A stretch of DNA of 15,884 bases, from assembly GCA_002315275.1 (NCBI GenBank), contig DCGN01000005.1:12565-28448 (forward strand), read 5' to 3'. The position numbers and the translations under genes were made by a program. This stretch comes from Clostridiales bacterium UBA1777 (lineage in GTDB: Bacteria > Bacillota > Clostridia > Oscillospirales > Oscillospiraceae). Under the pieces are notes generated by a model, which saw only the letters and a program-made list of their open reading frames with translations, had not been told where the DNA came from and searched no databases. Below, piece after piece: positions 1-8,105 of the stretch (the stretch's first letter is position 1; every line of letters starts with the position of its first letter).

Positions 1-26
1 CAGAGCTTGCCGAGTACCTGAAATAA
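1..26 (+). CDS. 3' end of an upstream gene (last 7 codons)
   Basis: Frame 3 reads ELAEYLK and then TAA at 24-26, directly before a strong terminator. The other two frames give less natural endings (a TGA at 19-21, or read-through into the terminator). A + strand gene ending here would converge on the transporter operon. Too little is visible to name a product. Confidence 0.4.
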
Positions 27-29
27 TAT

Positions 30-64
30 GCAAAAAAGACCGACTCTGAGTCGGTCTTTTTTGC
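30..64. terminator. Bidirectional intrinsic terminator between convergent genes
   Basis: A perfect 16-bp stem (30-45 pairing with 49-64) closes a 3-base CTG loop. One arm begins GCAAAAAAG and the other ends CTTTTTTGC, so each strand has a GC-rich core followed by a run of six T. It can end the upstream + strand gene and, in the other direction, the peptide transporter operon whose last gene stops at 70. Confidence 0.9.
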
Positions 65-69
65 ATTAT

Positions 70-324
70 TCATTTCCAGAACAGCAAAAGCAGCTCGATG
101 AAGATAAATCCCGCCGCTCCGAACACGCCCGCTATCATCAGCCCCGCTTTCAAGGCGGCTCCGCGATATAGGCGCTCCTCCTCGCGGGTTATCGGCTCCT
201 TGCCGGAGCTCTCGCCCGCGAAGGGGTTTTTCGGCGTATGCCACGGCATACCCTCAACATTCATCGGCGCGATGACGCGCCCGTCATCCTCAAAGGATGT
301 CCTGTTCCTTTGCCTTCTGCTCAT
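70..324 (-). CDS. Small single-helix membrane protein at the end of the transporter operon
   Basis: I do not recognise this 84-residue protein. It has a polar N-terminal half (MSRRQRNRTSFEDDG, then a Pro/Trp-containing stretch), an acidic patch near residues 45-52, and one hydrophobic segment at about 59-82 ending in FWK. That predicts one membrane helix with a long N-terminal tail. I chose the ATG at 324 rather than an in-frame ATG at 387 because AAAGGGTGG lies just upstream of 324, whereas starting at 387 would bury 98 bases in the ATPase gene. With the chosen start it overlaps the end of the dppF-like gene by 35 bp, so it is translationally linked to the importer. It is the last gene before the terminator at 30-64. 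A role as an accessory or stability subunit of the importer is only an inference from position. Confidence 0.75.
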   Translation of the reverse strand: MSRRQRNRTSFEDDGRVIAPMNVEGMPWHTPKNPFAGESSGKEPITREEERLYRGAALKAGLMIAGVFGAAGFIFIELLLLFWK

Positions 325-1393
325 CGAAGCCACCCTTTGCCTTTTCCTCAGCAAGGATCTTCTCGGCTCTGGCCTGCTGCTCGGCATTATTGTACAGATG
401 GCACGCGCACCAGTGGCCCGGCTCTGTCTCGGTCCACTCGGGGGCGGCGCAGCGGCAAATATCCATGCACTTTTCGCAGCGGGTGTGGAACTTGCAGCCC
501 TTCGGCGGATTTGCCGGGGAGGGCAGGCTGCCCTTGAGCACGATGCGGTTCATCTTCGCGTCGGGATCGGGGATCGGGATAGCGGAGAAGAGCGCCTCGG
601 TGTAGGGGTGCAGCGGCTTTTCGAACACCTTCTCGGTATCGGCGTACTCGACCATCGAGCCGAGGTACATGACGCCGACGGTGTCGGATATGTGCTCAAC
701 GACGGAGAGGTCATGCGAGATGAAGAGATATGTAAGGCCGAAGTCCTTCTGCAGCTGCTTGAGCAGGTTGATTATCTGCGCCTGAATGGAAACGTCAAGC
801 GCGGAAACGGGCTCGTCGCAGACGATGAAGTCGGGGTTGAGCGCAAGAGCGCGGGCGATACATATTCTCTGTCTCTGGCCGCCGGAGAACTCATGGGGAT
901 ATCTGTCCTTATGGTACTCCTGCAGGCCGCAGGCATGCATGATGCGGGAGATATAGTCCTCGTACTCCTCGGGAGGGACGATGTTGTGCTCGCGCACAGC
1001 CTCGCCGATTATCTCGCCGACGGGGATACGGGGTGAAAGACTGGAGTAAGGATCCTGGAAGATTATCTGGATGCGGGGGCGGAGCTTTCTCATCTCCTTG
1101 CCGGACATGGAGGATATCTCCTGCCCGTCAAACCAGACCTCGCCGGACGTCTTCTCGATGAGGCCGAGAAGCGTTCTGCCGGTGGTGGACTTGCCGCAGC
1201 CGGACTCGCCGACAAGACCCATCGTCTGTCCGCGCTTGATGCCGAAGGATACGCCGTCGACAGCCTTGACGTTGCCGATCGTGCGCTTCAGGAAGCTGGA
1301 TTTTATCGGGAACCACTTGACGAGGTTCTTGACCTCGAGCAGGTATTCGCCGTTGGACTCCGTAACGGGAGCATTCTTTATTTCTTCGCTCAT
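290..1393 (-). CDS. dppF: Oligopeptide/dipeptide ABC transporter ATPase (DppF/OppF type)
   Basis: A 367-residue nucleotide-binding subunit of a peptide importer, acting at the inner face of the membrane. Motifs in order: Walker A GESGCGKST at 62-70, Q-loop Gln113 (IFQDP), signature FSGGQ at 169-173, Walker B FIVCDE at 189-194, and switch His227. The C-terminal oligopeptide-transporter extension begins at LHPYTEAL (261-268). It carries five cysteines at 300-315 (C300, C306, C309, C313, C315), the pattern in which related Opp/Dpp ATPases hold an iron-sulfur cluster. Residues 350-367 form a charged tail beyond the usual end. The ATG overlaps the stop of the upstream ATPase gene (ATGA), with GGAGG seven bases upstream. 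OppF-like rather than DppD-like is inferred from gene order and from the motif APEW near residue 318; the substrate class is not certain. Confidence 0.93.
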   Translation of the reverse strand: MSEEIKNAPVTESNGEYLLEVKNLVKWFPIKSSFLKRTIGNVKAVDGVSFGIKRGQTMGLVGESGCGKSTTGRTLLGLIEKTSGEVWFDGQEISSMSGKEMRKLRPRIQIIFQDPYSSLSPRIPVGEIIGEAVREHNIVPPEEYEDYISRIMHACGLQEYHKDRYPHEFSGGQRQRICIARALALNPDFIVCDEPVSALDVSIQAQIINLLKQLQKDFGLTYLFISHDLSVVEHISDTVGVMYLGSMVEYADTEKVFEKPLHPYTEALFSAIPIPDPDAKMNRIVLKGSLPSPANPPKGCKFHTRCEKCMDICRCAAPEWTETEPGHWCACHLYNNAEQQARAEKILAEEKAKGGFDEQKAKEQDIL

Positions 1394-2577
1394 AACAGCT
1401 CCTCCACATTCACGGATTTGGGATAGCCGATTATCTCGCCCTTGTCGTCAAAGTTCCAGCAGGAAACGTAGTGCGTATCGCTGATCCTGATAAGGGGGGG
1501 ATACTTGCCGTCGCACTTCGCGGTGCAGCTCTCGCAGCGGTCGCGGAAGTAGCAGTAGTTCGGCATATTTACGGGGTTGGGCACGCTGCCGGGGATGTTG
1601 TACAGCGCGTCTACCTTCTTGCCGACGACGGGCTTGGACTTCATCAGGCCTATCGTGTAGGGGTGGCAGGGATTGTGGAACACATCCTCCGTCGTACCGC
1701 GCTCGACGACGCGACCCGCGTACATGACGACAACGTAGTCTGCCATGTTGGCGATAACGCCGAGGTCATGCGTGATGAGCATGATGGAGGAGTTGATCTT
1801 GTCCTTGAGCTCCTTCAGCAGATCGAGTATCTGCGCCTGAATGGTAACATCAAGCGCGGTGGTGGGCTCGTCCGCAATTATAAGCTCGGGTGAACACGCG
1901 AGAGCCATAGCGATCATAACGCGCTGGCGCATACCGCCGGACAGCTCGTGCGGGAACATCCTGTAAACACCCTCCGCGTTTGCGATGCCGACGGTCGTTA
2001 TCATCTCGATGCTGCGCGCCTTGACGGCCTCGTCAGTCATATCGGGATTGTGGAGCTTGATGACCTCGTCTATCTGCGCGCCGCAGCGGAACACGGGGTT
2101 CAGGCTGGTCATAGGCTCCTGGAATATCATGGACATTCTGTCGCCGCGGATAGTGGTCATAATGTTCGTGGGAGTGTTCACGATGTTATAGGCCTTGCCT
2201 CCGCCGACATTGAAGCGGATTTCTCCGCCGACGGTCTGACCCTGCGGGCGCTGCAGAAGCTGCATCAGCGAAAGGCTCGTGACGGACTTGCCGCAGCCGG
2301 ACTCGCCGACAACGCCGACAACGCTTCTCTTCGGAACGTTGAACGTGACGCCGTCAACAGCCTTGCAGGTGCCGACATCCGTGAAGAAGTAGGTGCACAC
2401 ATTGTCGAACTCGACGATGTTGTTCTCGTCCTGCATCTTCGTGGTGTACTTTGCGGGGTCGGTGGCCTTATCGGCGCGCTGCTTTTCGAGCTTGCGCGTG
2501 ACGGCTCTGTTGAACTTGCTTATCTTGTGGGACTCTTTACCGGAGATATACGCAGCATCTTTTCTTTTCTTAGCCAT
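1390..2577 (-). CDS. dppD: Oligopeptide/dipeptide ABC transporter ATPase (DppD/OppD type)
   Basis: The 395-residue partner ATPase of the importer. Walker A GESGCGKS is at 91-98, Q-loop Gln153 in IFQEPMTSLNP, signature LSGGM at 212-216, Walker B LIIADE at 232-237, and switch His270. The C-terminal peptide-transporter extension begins at HPYTIGL (305-311) and has cysteines at 342, 348, 351, 355 and 373, again a likely iron-sulfur site. The first 50 residues are a Lys/Arg-rich extension (AKKRKDAAY...) not usual for DppD; the fold proper starts at about NIVEFDNV (53-60). GGAGG lies eight bases before the ATG, and the permease C stop is 13 bases upstream. The stop overlaps the dppF start by four bases, so the two ATPases should be made in equal amounts as a heterodimer. 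Confidence 0.93.
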   Translation of the reverse strand: MAKKRKDAAYISGKESHKISKFNRAVTRKLEKQRADKATDPAKYTTKMQDENNIVEFDNVCTYFFTDVGTCKAVDGVTFNVPKRSVVGVVGESGCGKSVTSLSLMQLLQRPQGQTVGGEIRFNVGGGKAYNIVNTPTNIMTTIRGDRMSMIFQEPMTSLNPVFRCGAQIDEVIKLHNPDMTDEAVKARSIEMITTVGIANAEGVYRMFPHELSGGMRQRVMIAMALACSPELIIADEPTTALDVTIQAQILDLLKELKDKINSSIMLITHDLGVIANMADYVVVMYAGRVVERGTTEDVFHNPCHPYTIGLMKSKPVVGKKVDALYNIPGSVPNPVNMPNYCYFRDRCESCTAKCDGKYPPLIRISDTHYVSCWNFDDKGEIIGYPKSVNVEELL

Positions 2578-2590
2578 TTTATATACCTCC

Positions 2591-4663
2591 TTACTGCTTC
2601 ATCTTCGGGTCGAACGCGTCGCGCAGACCGTCGCCGACGAAGTTAAAGGCTATGACCGTCAGGCATATCAGCAATCCGACAGGGATCCAGATGTATGCGT
2701 AACGGACAAGGTTCTCGTTGGAGCTGGTGATCGCGTTGATCATCGTGCCCCATGTGGCGAGAGGACGCTTGACACCCAGTCCGAGGAAGGACAGCGTAGA
2801 TTCCGTGATGATGACGGAGCCGAGGCCCATCGTAGCGGAAACTATCAGCTGAGGCATGACGTTCGGGATAAGGTGCTTGAATATTCTGCGGCTGATGCGC
2901 ACGCCTGTTGCCTCCTGCGCGATCATGAACTCCTGCTCTCTGAGGGAGAGGATCTGGCCGCGGACGAGACGGGCAATGCCTGCCCAGCCGAGGATACCGA
3001 GAACAGCCATCATCCAGATAAGTCTCTGGTAGGAGCCGAGGCGCATAGCGTCAAACGTTGCGCCGAGGATGATGAGTATCGGGTAAGTGGGGATGCAGTA
3101 GAATATATCGACAAGACGCATGATAAGCGTGTCTACACAGCCGCCGAAGAAGCCTGCGAGACCGCCCATGATGATGCCGAGGAAGCATTCGAGGAACACG
3201 ACCACGAAGCCGACCATCAGGGATACACGGCCGCCGTACATCATACGGGCGAGGATATCCATGCCGTCAGCATCGGTGCCGAAGGGGTGCTCCGCACTCG
3301 GCTCGGCATAAATGTCGATGAGGTAAGTGGTCTGGTTGCATCGAAGGACGAAGCTGTCGAGCTTTCTCTCGACGGTGATCGTCTTCTCGCCGTAGACAAG
3401 CTCGCCCGCCTCGTTGTAGAGGTAAGCGCCGGTTTCATCGAGCTCGGGGATAACAAAGTTAAACTCGGACTCGTAGAGGTTGCTGTCGAGCATGTCGGTA
3501 ATAACATCCTGAACCGTCTGCTTGAATTCGATCGAGAGCGTGTCTGTGCCGTCATAGCGGCGGACAACGAAGGTGGAGAGCATTGCAACGTCATCGCCCG
3601 CTGCGGACCTTATGACGTAGCCGTCCTCGTCCTCGGTGATCTTATAGCTCACGCCGTTTTCTTCGAACTTGCCGTCCTCATAGAGGTTAAGCAGAGCCTC
3701 GGCGACGAACTCATCGGAGAAGGACGCGCCTGCCTCCACAGCGTCAAACACGAAGTAGGATGCAACGATGACAGGATCTGTATCGCCCTTGAGAGCGGCT
3801 CTGATGCCCTCATCGCTTCTGAGCAGTGAGTACTGCTTGCCGCCGAACATGAAGCTTGCCGCCTGCGCGTCGTTAGCGGTCTTAAAGGCTGCCGCAAACT
3901 CTGCGCCGAGATCCTTGCCCGTAAAGATGAGCGAGTCGCCGCCGGTAGACGATACGTTGAATGCGACCTTAGTTGCGCCCTGCTCAATAACGTAGTTCAC
4001 TCCGTCCATCTTGAAGGACATCGTGCCGCTCTTGAGGGACGCGGCGCACTTCTCGGCGAAGCCCTCGGGAAGCTCCTCCTCGGAGAGGGAGGTCGTCAGC
4101 TCGCCGGTTATCTTGTTGAGCTGGCCGATGAGCCTTGCGCTGGGCAGCTCCGCGACAGTCTCCATCTCGCCGACGCTCAGGCAGTAAACGCCGTCGCCGA
4201 GCTTGTTGACAACGTAGGGGTTGCCGTCATTGTCAAAAACGCTGAGCTCGCTGAGGTTGTCCTTCTGCATCGTTGCGATGTAGGAGGTCATCATGTTTTT
4301 GACGTTGCGCGGTATCTCAACGGATTCATCGAGTATATGGCTGACGTACTCTGTACGCTCGTTTGCAATACCGTAGTTTATGAGCATCTCCTCGTACTTG
4401 TAGAACACCTCTGTCTGCCCGTAGGGGTAGAAGAGCGGGGCAACGAACGCGAAGAGGAACATGATGATGAGTATCGCCAGACCGACGATAGCAAGCTTGT
4501 TGCGGAAGAAGCGCTTTGCGACGAGTCTGCCGGGAGAGAGGACCTTGACGCGCTGGGTATCATCCAGAGAGATGCGGCCATTGTTCTCTTCCTTGTGCTC
4601 TCTTGCCTCGCGGCGCTTGAGCTCCTCGTTAAGGGAGTTGGAATTTCTGATGTTGTTACTCAT
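2591..4663 (-). CDS. dppC: Peptide ABC transporter permease (DppC/OppC type) with a large extracytoplasmic insertion
   Basis: A membrane subunit that pairs with DppB to form the channel. It has 690 residues, against about 300 in ordinary DppC. The first helix is at about 57-78 (LAIVGLAILIIMFLFAFVAPLF). The normal protein resumes near 456 with PSAEHPFGTDADGMDILAR, followed by helices near 483-505, 512-535, 545-566, 603-622 and 656-677. The EAA loop that contacts the ATPases is at 578-600 (QEATGVRISRR). Residues of about 85-455 are extra and fall in the outward loop after helix 1. They contain recurring hairpins of the form xFxxxGxxY. The start at 4663 is preferred because AAGGAGGG precedes it; an ATG 13 codons upstream overlaps the previous gene and lacks a site. 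The dppB stop is 13 bases upstream. Confidence 0.92.
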   Translation of the reverse strand: MSNNIRNSNSLNEELKRREAREHKEENNGRISLDDTQRVKVLSPGRLVAKRFFRNKLAIVGLAILIIMFLFAFVAPLFYPYGQTEVFYKYEEMLINYGIANERTEYVSHILDESVEIPRNVKNMMTSYIATMQKDNLSELSVFDNDGNPYVVNKLGDGVYCLSVGEMETVAELPSARLIGQLNKITGELTTSLSEEELPEGFAEKCAASLKSGTMSFKMDGVNYVIEQGATKVAFNVSSTGGDSLIFTGKDLGAEFAAAFKTANDAQAASFMFGGKQYSLLRSDEGIRAALKGDTDPVIVASYFVFDAVEAGASFSDEFVAEALLNLYEDGKFEENGVSYKITEDEDGYVIRSAAGDDVAMLSTFVVRRYDGTDTLSIEFKQTVQDVITDMLDSNLYESEFNFVIPELDETGAYLYNEAGELVYGEKTITVERKLDSFVLRCNQTTYLIDIYAEPSAEHPFGTDADGMDILARMMYGGRVSLMVGFVVVFLECFLGIIMGGLAGFFGGCVDTLIMRLVDIFYCIPTYPILIILGATFDAMRLGSYQRLIWMMAVLGILGWAGIARLVRGQILSLREQEFMIAQEATGVRISRRIFKHLIPNVMPQLIVSATMGLGSVIITESTLSFLGLGVKRPLATWGTMINAITSSNENLVRYAYIWIPVGLLICLTVIAFNFVGDGLRDAFDPKMKQ
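3300..4411 (-). other. Insertion in DppC: repeated helix-hairpin module facing outside
   Basis: This is the coding stretch for residues of about 85-455 of the permease. Hairpin-like segments recur at about 141-163 (FDNDGNPYVV), 216-237 (FKMDGVNYVI), 270-290 (FMFGGKQYSL), 332-355 (FEENGVSYKI) and perhaps 437-450 (FVLRCNQTTYLI). Several follow a predicted amphipathic helix such as EEELPEGFAEKC or DEFVAEALLNLY. Spacing is roughly 55-80 residues. The repeat is read by eye; no family is recognised. There are no stop codons or frame breaks, so it is part of the protein. Confidence 0.65.
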
Positions 4664-4676
4664 TTCCTCACCCTCC

Positions 4677-5666
4677 TTAATGCACGCGGACGCGCGGGTC
4701 AACTACGGCGTAGAGAACGTCGGAGATGAGGTTGCCGAGCAGCGTAAGAATCGACATGAACGCGAGGTAGAACATCGTGAACGGGATGTCGCCCGCGACC
4801 ATGGCCTGATAGGACGTGTAGCCTATTCCGCCGATGGCAAATATCGTCTCGGTGATAAGCGCGCCGCCGAAGAGGCCGGGCAGAGAACCGCCGAGGATAG
4901 TTACGAGCGGGATAAGTGTATTTCTGAAGGCATGGTAGTTTATAACGCGCTTCTCCGAAAGGCCCTTGGCTCTCGCGGTGCGGATATAGTCCGCGCTCAA
5001 AACCTCGAGCATGTTGGTGCGGGTGTAGCGCATCAGGCTGCCTATGCTGATAATAATCAAAGTCAAAACCGGCATAATGAAATGCTTGCCGAGGTCGAGG
5101 AATCTGCCCCATGCGTCGAGCTGGTAGTAGAAACGCCCCTGCATGCCGCTTATATCAAGCCATCCGAGCTTGATGGAGAAGATCATCTTCAGCAGCGTAC
5201 CCACGAAGAACGTCGGCAGGGACATACCGACAAGACCGAACACCGTGACGGCGTAGTCGGTCGGAGAGTACTGCCTGCGGGCAGCCGCTATGCCGAGCGG
5301 CACCGCAATTAAGATCTCAAATATGAAAGAGATGAGAGCCAGCACAAAGCTGTACCAGATAACTGCCTCGAACTTATCCGTGCAGGAAACGGTCCAGAAC
5401 CAGCTCTCGCCGAAGTCACCCTTGACGGCATTCTTCAGCCAGACGAAATAGCCCTCGATGGGGCCCTTGTCCATGCCGTATTTGGCATTCAGCTCGGCCA
5501 GCCATTCCGAAGCACTTTTCAAAGAGCCGGGACGCTGCGAAAGCTGAAGCGCCATTCTCTCAACGTAGCTCGTGGGAAGGGAGTACATGAGAGCATAAAC
5601 TATGAACATTACGAAGAAGAGGATCAAAATACAGAGCAGGATCCTCTTGATAAGGAATTCTGTCAA
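4677..5666 (-). CDS. dppB: Peptide ABC transporter permease (DppB/OppB type), TTG start
   Basis: A 329-residue channel subunit of the importer. It has the family's typical N-terminal helix (about 8-30), an outward loop (31-103) with the conserved GDFGES (83-88), and helices near 104-128, 138-160, 195-212, 252-275 and 300-322. The EAA loop DYIRTARAKGL at 226-236 docks on the ATPases. The ending VVDPRVRVH is typical. There is no ATG near the beginning: an in-frame TGA lies three codons upstream, so translation must start at TTG 5666 or further in. GGGGGTGATC, a near-perfect match to the 16S rRNA tail, is centred suitably upstream, which supports TTG. The gene follows the binding-protein gene after a 129-bp gap containing a long hairpin, and precedes dppC by 13 bases. 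Confidence 0.93.
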   Translation of the reverse strand: MTEFLIKRILLCILILFFVMFIVYALMYSLPTSYVERMALQLSQRPGSLKSASEWLAELNAKYGMDKGPIEGYFVWLKNAVKGDFGESWFWTVSCTDKFEAVIWYSFVLALISFIFEILIAVPLGIAAARRQYSPTDYAVTVFGLVGMSLPTFFVGTLLKMIFSIKLGWLDISGMQGRFYYQLDAWGRFLDLGKHFIMPVLTLIIISIGSLMRYTRTNMLEVLSADYIRTARAKGLSEKRVINYHAFRNTLIPLVTILGGSLPGLFGGALITETIFAIGGIGYTSYQAMVAGDIPFTMFYLAFMSILTLLGNLISDVLYAVVDPRVRVH

Positions 5667-5730
5667 AAATGATCACCCCCGAATTATTATTTCTGTTTTC
5701 CTATAGAAATAGGTAAAGAATAACTCCTAA

Positions 5731-5774
5731 GCGCAACTTAGACAGGGGCAGTTTTCCGCCCCTGTCTGTTGCGC
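5731..5774 (-). other. Long intercistronic hairpin between binding-protein and permease genes
   Basis: The inner stem GACAGGGGC (5741-5749) pairs with GCCCCTGTC (5758-5766). After a small internal bulge, GCGCAAC (5731-5737) pairs with GTTGCGC (5768-5774), giving 16 pairs. On the minus strand no run of T follows, so this is probably not a full terminator. Hairpins in this place in importer operons usually protect the abundant binding-protein mRNA and lower expression of the permeases; here that role is inferred. Confidence 0.75.
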
Positions 5775-5795
5775 AGCTCTGGTTTGTGTTAAATA

Positions 5796-8105
5796 TTACT
5801 TGAGCTCAAGGAGTTCAATGTCATTGTACCACTGCCAGAAGGTGGTGATGTCGGGAGTAACGGTGTCCATATTGACACGCTCGGTGGAGAAGATGATAGC
5901 GTTCTTGCGCTGGTAGGTAGGTACTTCAACGCCCCAGTCAAGGATAACCTCGAGAGCTTCCTTGTAGGTTGCCTTACGGAAGGCCTGATCGGTGCTGCTG
6001 CGGCCCTCGAGGATGAGCTCGTCAAGACCTGCGTCAGCAATGTGGTAGTGGTTGGAAGCACCGATGGAGTTGGAGTGGTAGACCTGAGTCATATCGGGGT
6101 CGATGGAGTTGCCCCATGCGGCTGCCCACATGTCGACGGTGCCTGCGTCGAGGCCGTCCCACAGAGTGGAGGAGTTGGACAGGTCGTTGACCTGGATCTC
6201 AATGCCGATGGTAGCAAGAGCGGTGGCAGCATTGGTGATGATGCCGAATGCGGGGTGGTCGCCGACGCCGTCAGCGGGGATCATGAACTCGAAGGTCATT
6301 CTTGCATCGCCGGGTGCAGCGGTGAACTTGCCTGCTGCATCGTCCCAGGTGTAGCCGGCAGCCTTGAGGAACTCAACGCATGCTGCGAGAGCTGCATCGT
6401 AGCGCTCGGTCTCGCTCATGGACTCGTTGTAGATGGGATCGCCGTTTACATCGGTGGAGTATGCGAGCTTGTAGCCCTCGTCAGCAGGCTGAGGAGCGGC
6501 CCATGAGGTGTTGGAGATAGGATACTCGATAACTGCAGCGCGGTCGCCGTAGTAGGAGTTGATAGCGGTCTCGCGGTAGACAGCGAAGACGGTTGCGATG
6601 CCCTTGCGGAGGTTCTTGGATGCCTCGGAGCCGGGCTCGCCGACCTTAACGTTGTCAGCGCACATTGCCATGTAGCCGTAGCCGTTGTTGTCAACGAGGC
6701 TGGTGGTGATGACGTCACCGGTCAGCTCGCCGCCGTTGTACTCCTTGATAGAGGCGACAACTGCGTCGGAGATGGAAGGATCGGCGATATCGAAGGTGCC
6801 GGTAGCAACACCGGTGAGCTTATCTGCGTCGGAAGCTTCCTGGAAGACTATGTACTTGATCTTGGGCTCGCCCTTCCAGTACAGCTCGTTAGCCTCGAAG
6901 GTAACCTGGCCGTTCTCGTAAGAGACGAACTTGTAGGGGCCTGCGCCGAGAGGAGTGGTGGTGTGCTCGCGGACGGAGCTCAGGTCACCCTTGGTGAAGC
7001 CGAAGTTGTTGTTGTCGTAATCGAAAGCAGCCTTGTCGCCGTAGTAGTGCAGAGGAGCGACGGTGATGCTGAGCTGGAGGATAGCAGTTGCATCGAGGGT
7101 GTCGGTGGTAACTCTCATGGAGTAGTCGCCGGTCTTAACGATACCTGCAATGTTGGGAGCGGACTCGCCGGTAGCAACGCCTGCTGCGAAAGCGGCAGCC
7201 TGATCGCCGAGCTCGTTGTTGATGAACTGGGAGATGGAGGTGTCAGCGATCTCGCAGTTGATGCCGTTGTCGGAGATGTCGTAACCGTAGTTATCGAGCA
7301 TAGCTGCCCACATGGAAGCGGGATCCTCGCAGCCTTCGTAGCCCCAGAGAGCAACTGCGGAGGGGAAGTCAACTGCGCCGTAGGAGCCGTAGTTAGCTAT
7401 GCAGTAGTCGGCGATGGACTGGCAGAAGTTCTCGCCTGCGACCTGGAATGCAGCCCAGAAGGTGGTCTGCTGCTCTTCGGTCCAGTAGGTGAAGTCTGCG
7501 TTGTCGGGACCTGCTGCAAGAACGAGGTTGATGAGGGAATCCATGCCTGCGCGGTAGTCAGCCATACCGGTGATGGGAGCGGAGTAGAGGGTGGAGCTTC
7601 CGTCATAGGTGGGGTCGCAGAGGACGTACATGGAGAAGATAACGTCATCAATGGTCATGGGCTCGCCATCGGAGAAGACGATATCGTCGCGGATGGTGAT
7701 GTCGTAATCGACAGTGCCGTCTGCGTTCTCGGTGATGACGGTGTCTGCAATGCCGTCGTAGAAGTATTCCGTGCCGTTGTAGCTTCTGGTCTCGCCCTCA
7801 ATGCCGTTGAGAACAAGAGCGGAAGCACGGTCATAGCCGATAGTGCCGAGCTGGGTGAAGGTAACGACATCCTGGTCGTATGCGCTTTCGGCAAAGAAGG
7901 GGCTGAACTTCTGGGAGAAGTTAGAATAACCTACAACGAGGGTATCCTTGACTTCTGCTGCGGGGGCTTCTGCTGCGGGAGCTTCTGCAGGGGTCTCTGC
8001 TGCAGGTGCCTCTTCTGCGGGAGCGGACTGTGCGCCGCATGCGCAGAGGGAGAGAACCATGATCAGAGCCATTGCAAGAGCAAGAATTCTGCTGAGTTTG
8101 CTCAT
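5796..8105 (-). CDS. dppA: Peptide-type solute-binding lipoprotein (SBP_bac_5 family)
   Basis: The extracellular substrate-capture component of the importer, 769 residues. A signal peptide (about 1-22) ends in the lipobox LCAC, so the protein is probably lipid-anchored at Cys23. Then comes an Ala/Pro/Glu-rich spacer (25-52), and the mature fold begins at KDTLVVGY. Family features include FSDGEPMTIDDVIFSM (144-159), GAGPYKFVSYENGQ (387-400), the substrate-lobe region WAAAWGNSIDPD (660-671) and a final FWQWYNDIELL. Relatives are usually 500-550 residues; much of the excess is at about 190-318, rich in Trp, Tyr, Cys and Asn. AGGAGG lies 11 bases before the ATG, slightly far. Ala codons are mostly GCA/GCT here, unlike the GCC/GCG of the neighbouring genes, which fits very high expression. 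Peptide as the substrate is a family-level inference. Confidence 0.93.
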   Translation of the reverse strand: MSKLSRILALAMALIMVLSLCACGAQSAPAEEAPAAETPAEAPAAEAPAAEVKDTLVVGYSNFSQKFSPFFAESAYDQDVVTFTQLGTIGYDRASALVLNGIEGETRSYNGTEYFYDGIADTVITENADGTVDYDITIRDDIVFSDGEPMTIDDVIFSMYVLCDPTYDGSSTLYSAPITGMADYRAGMDSLINLVLAAGPDNADFTYWTEEQQTTFWAAFQVAGENFCQSIADYCIANYGSYGAVDFPSAVALWGYEGCEDPASMWAAMLDNYGYDISDNGINCEIADTSISQFINNELGDQAAAFAAGVATGESAPNIAGIVKTGDYSMRVTTDTLDATAILQLSITVAPLHYYGDKAAFDYDNNNFGFTKGDLSSVREHTTTPLGAGPYKFVSYENGQVTFEANELYWKGEPKIKYIVFQEASDADKLTGVATGTFDIADPSISDAVVASIKEYNGGELTGDVITTSLVDNNGYGYMAMCADNVKVGEPGSEASKNLRKGIATVFAVYRETAINSYYGDRAAVIEYPISNTSWAAPQPADEGYKLAYSTDVNGDPIYNESMSETERYDAALAACVEFLKAAGYTWDDAAGKFTAAPGDARMTFEFMIPADGVGDHPAFGIITNAATALATIGIEIQVNDLSNSSTLWDGLDAGTVDMWAAAWGNSIDPDMTQVYHSNSIGASNHYHIADAGLDELILEGRSSTDQAFRKATYKEALEVILDWGVEVPTYQRKNAIIFSTERVNMDTVTPDITTFWQWYNDIELLELK

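Noticed and set aside
98..1036. 312-codon open frame on + opposite dppF
   Set aside because: It lies wholly antisense to an ATPase with every motif intact, and has no promoter or ribosome site.
2393..3829. 478-codon open frame on + opposite dppD/dppC
   Set aside because: It is antisense to two clear transporter genes, has low-complexity acidic content and no ribosome site. GC-biased codons commonly open the opposite strand.
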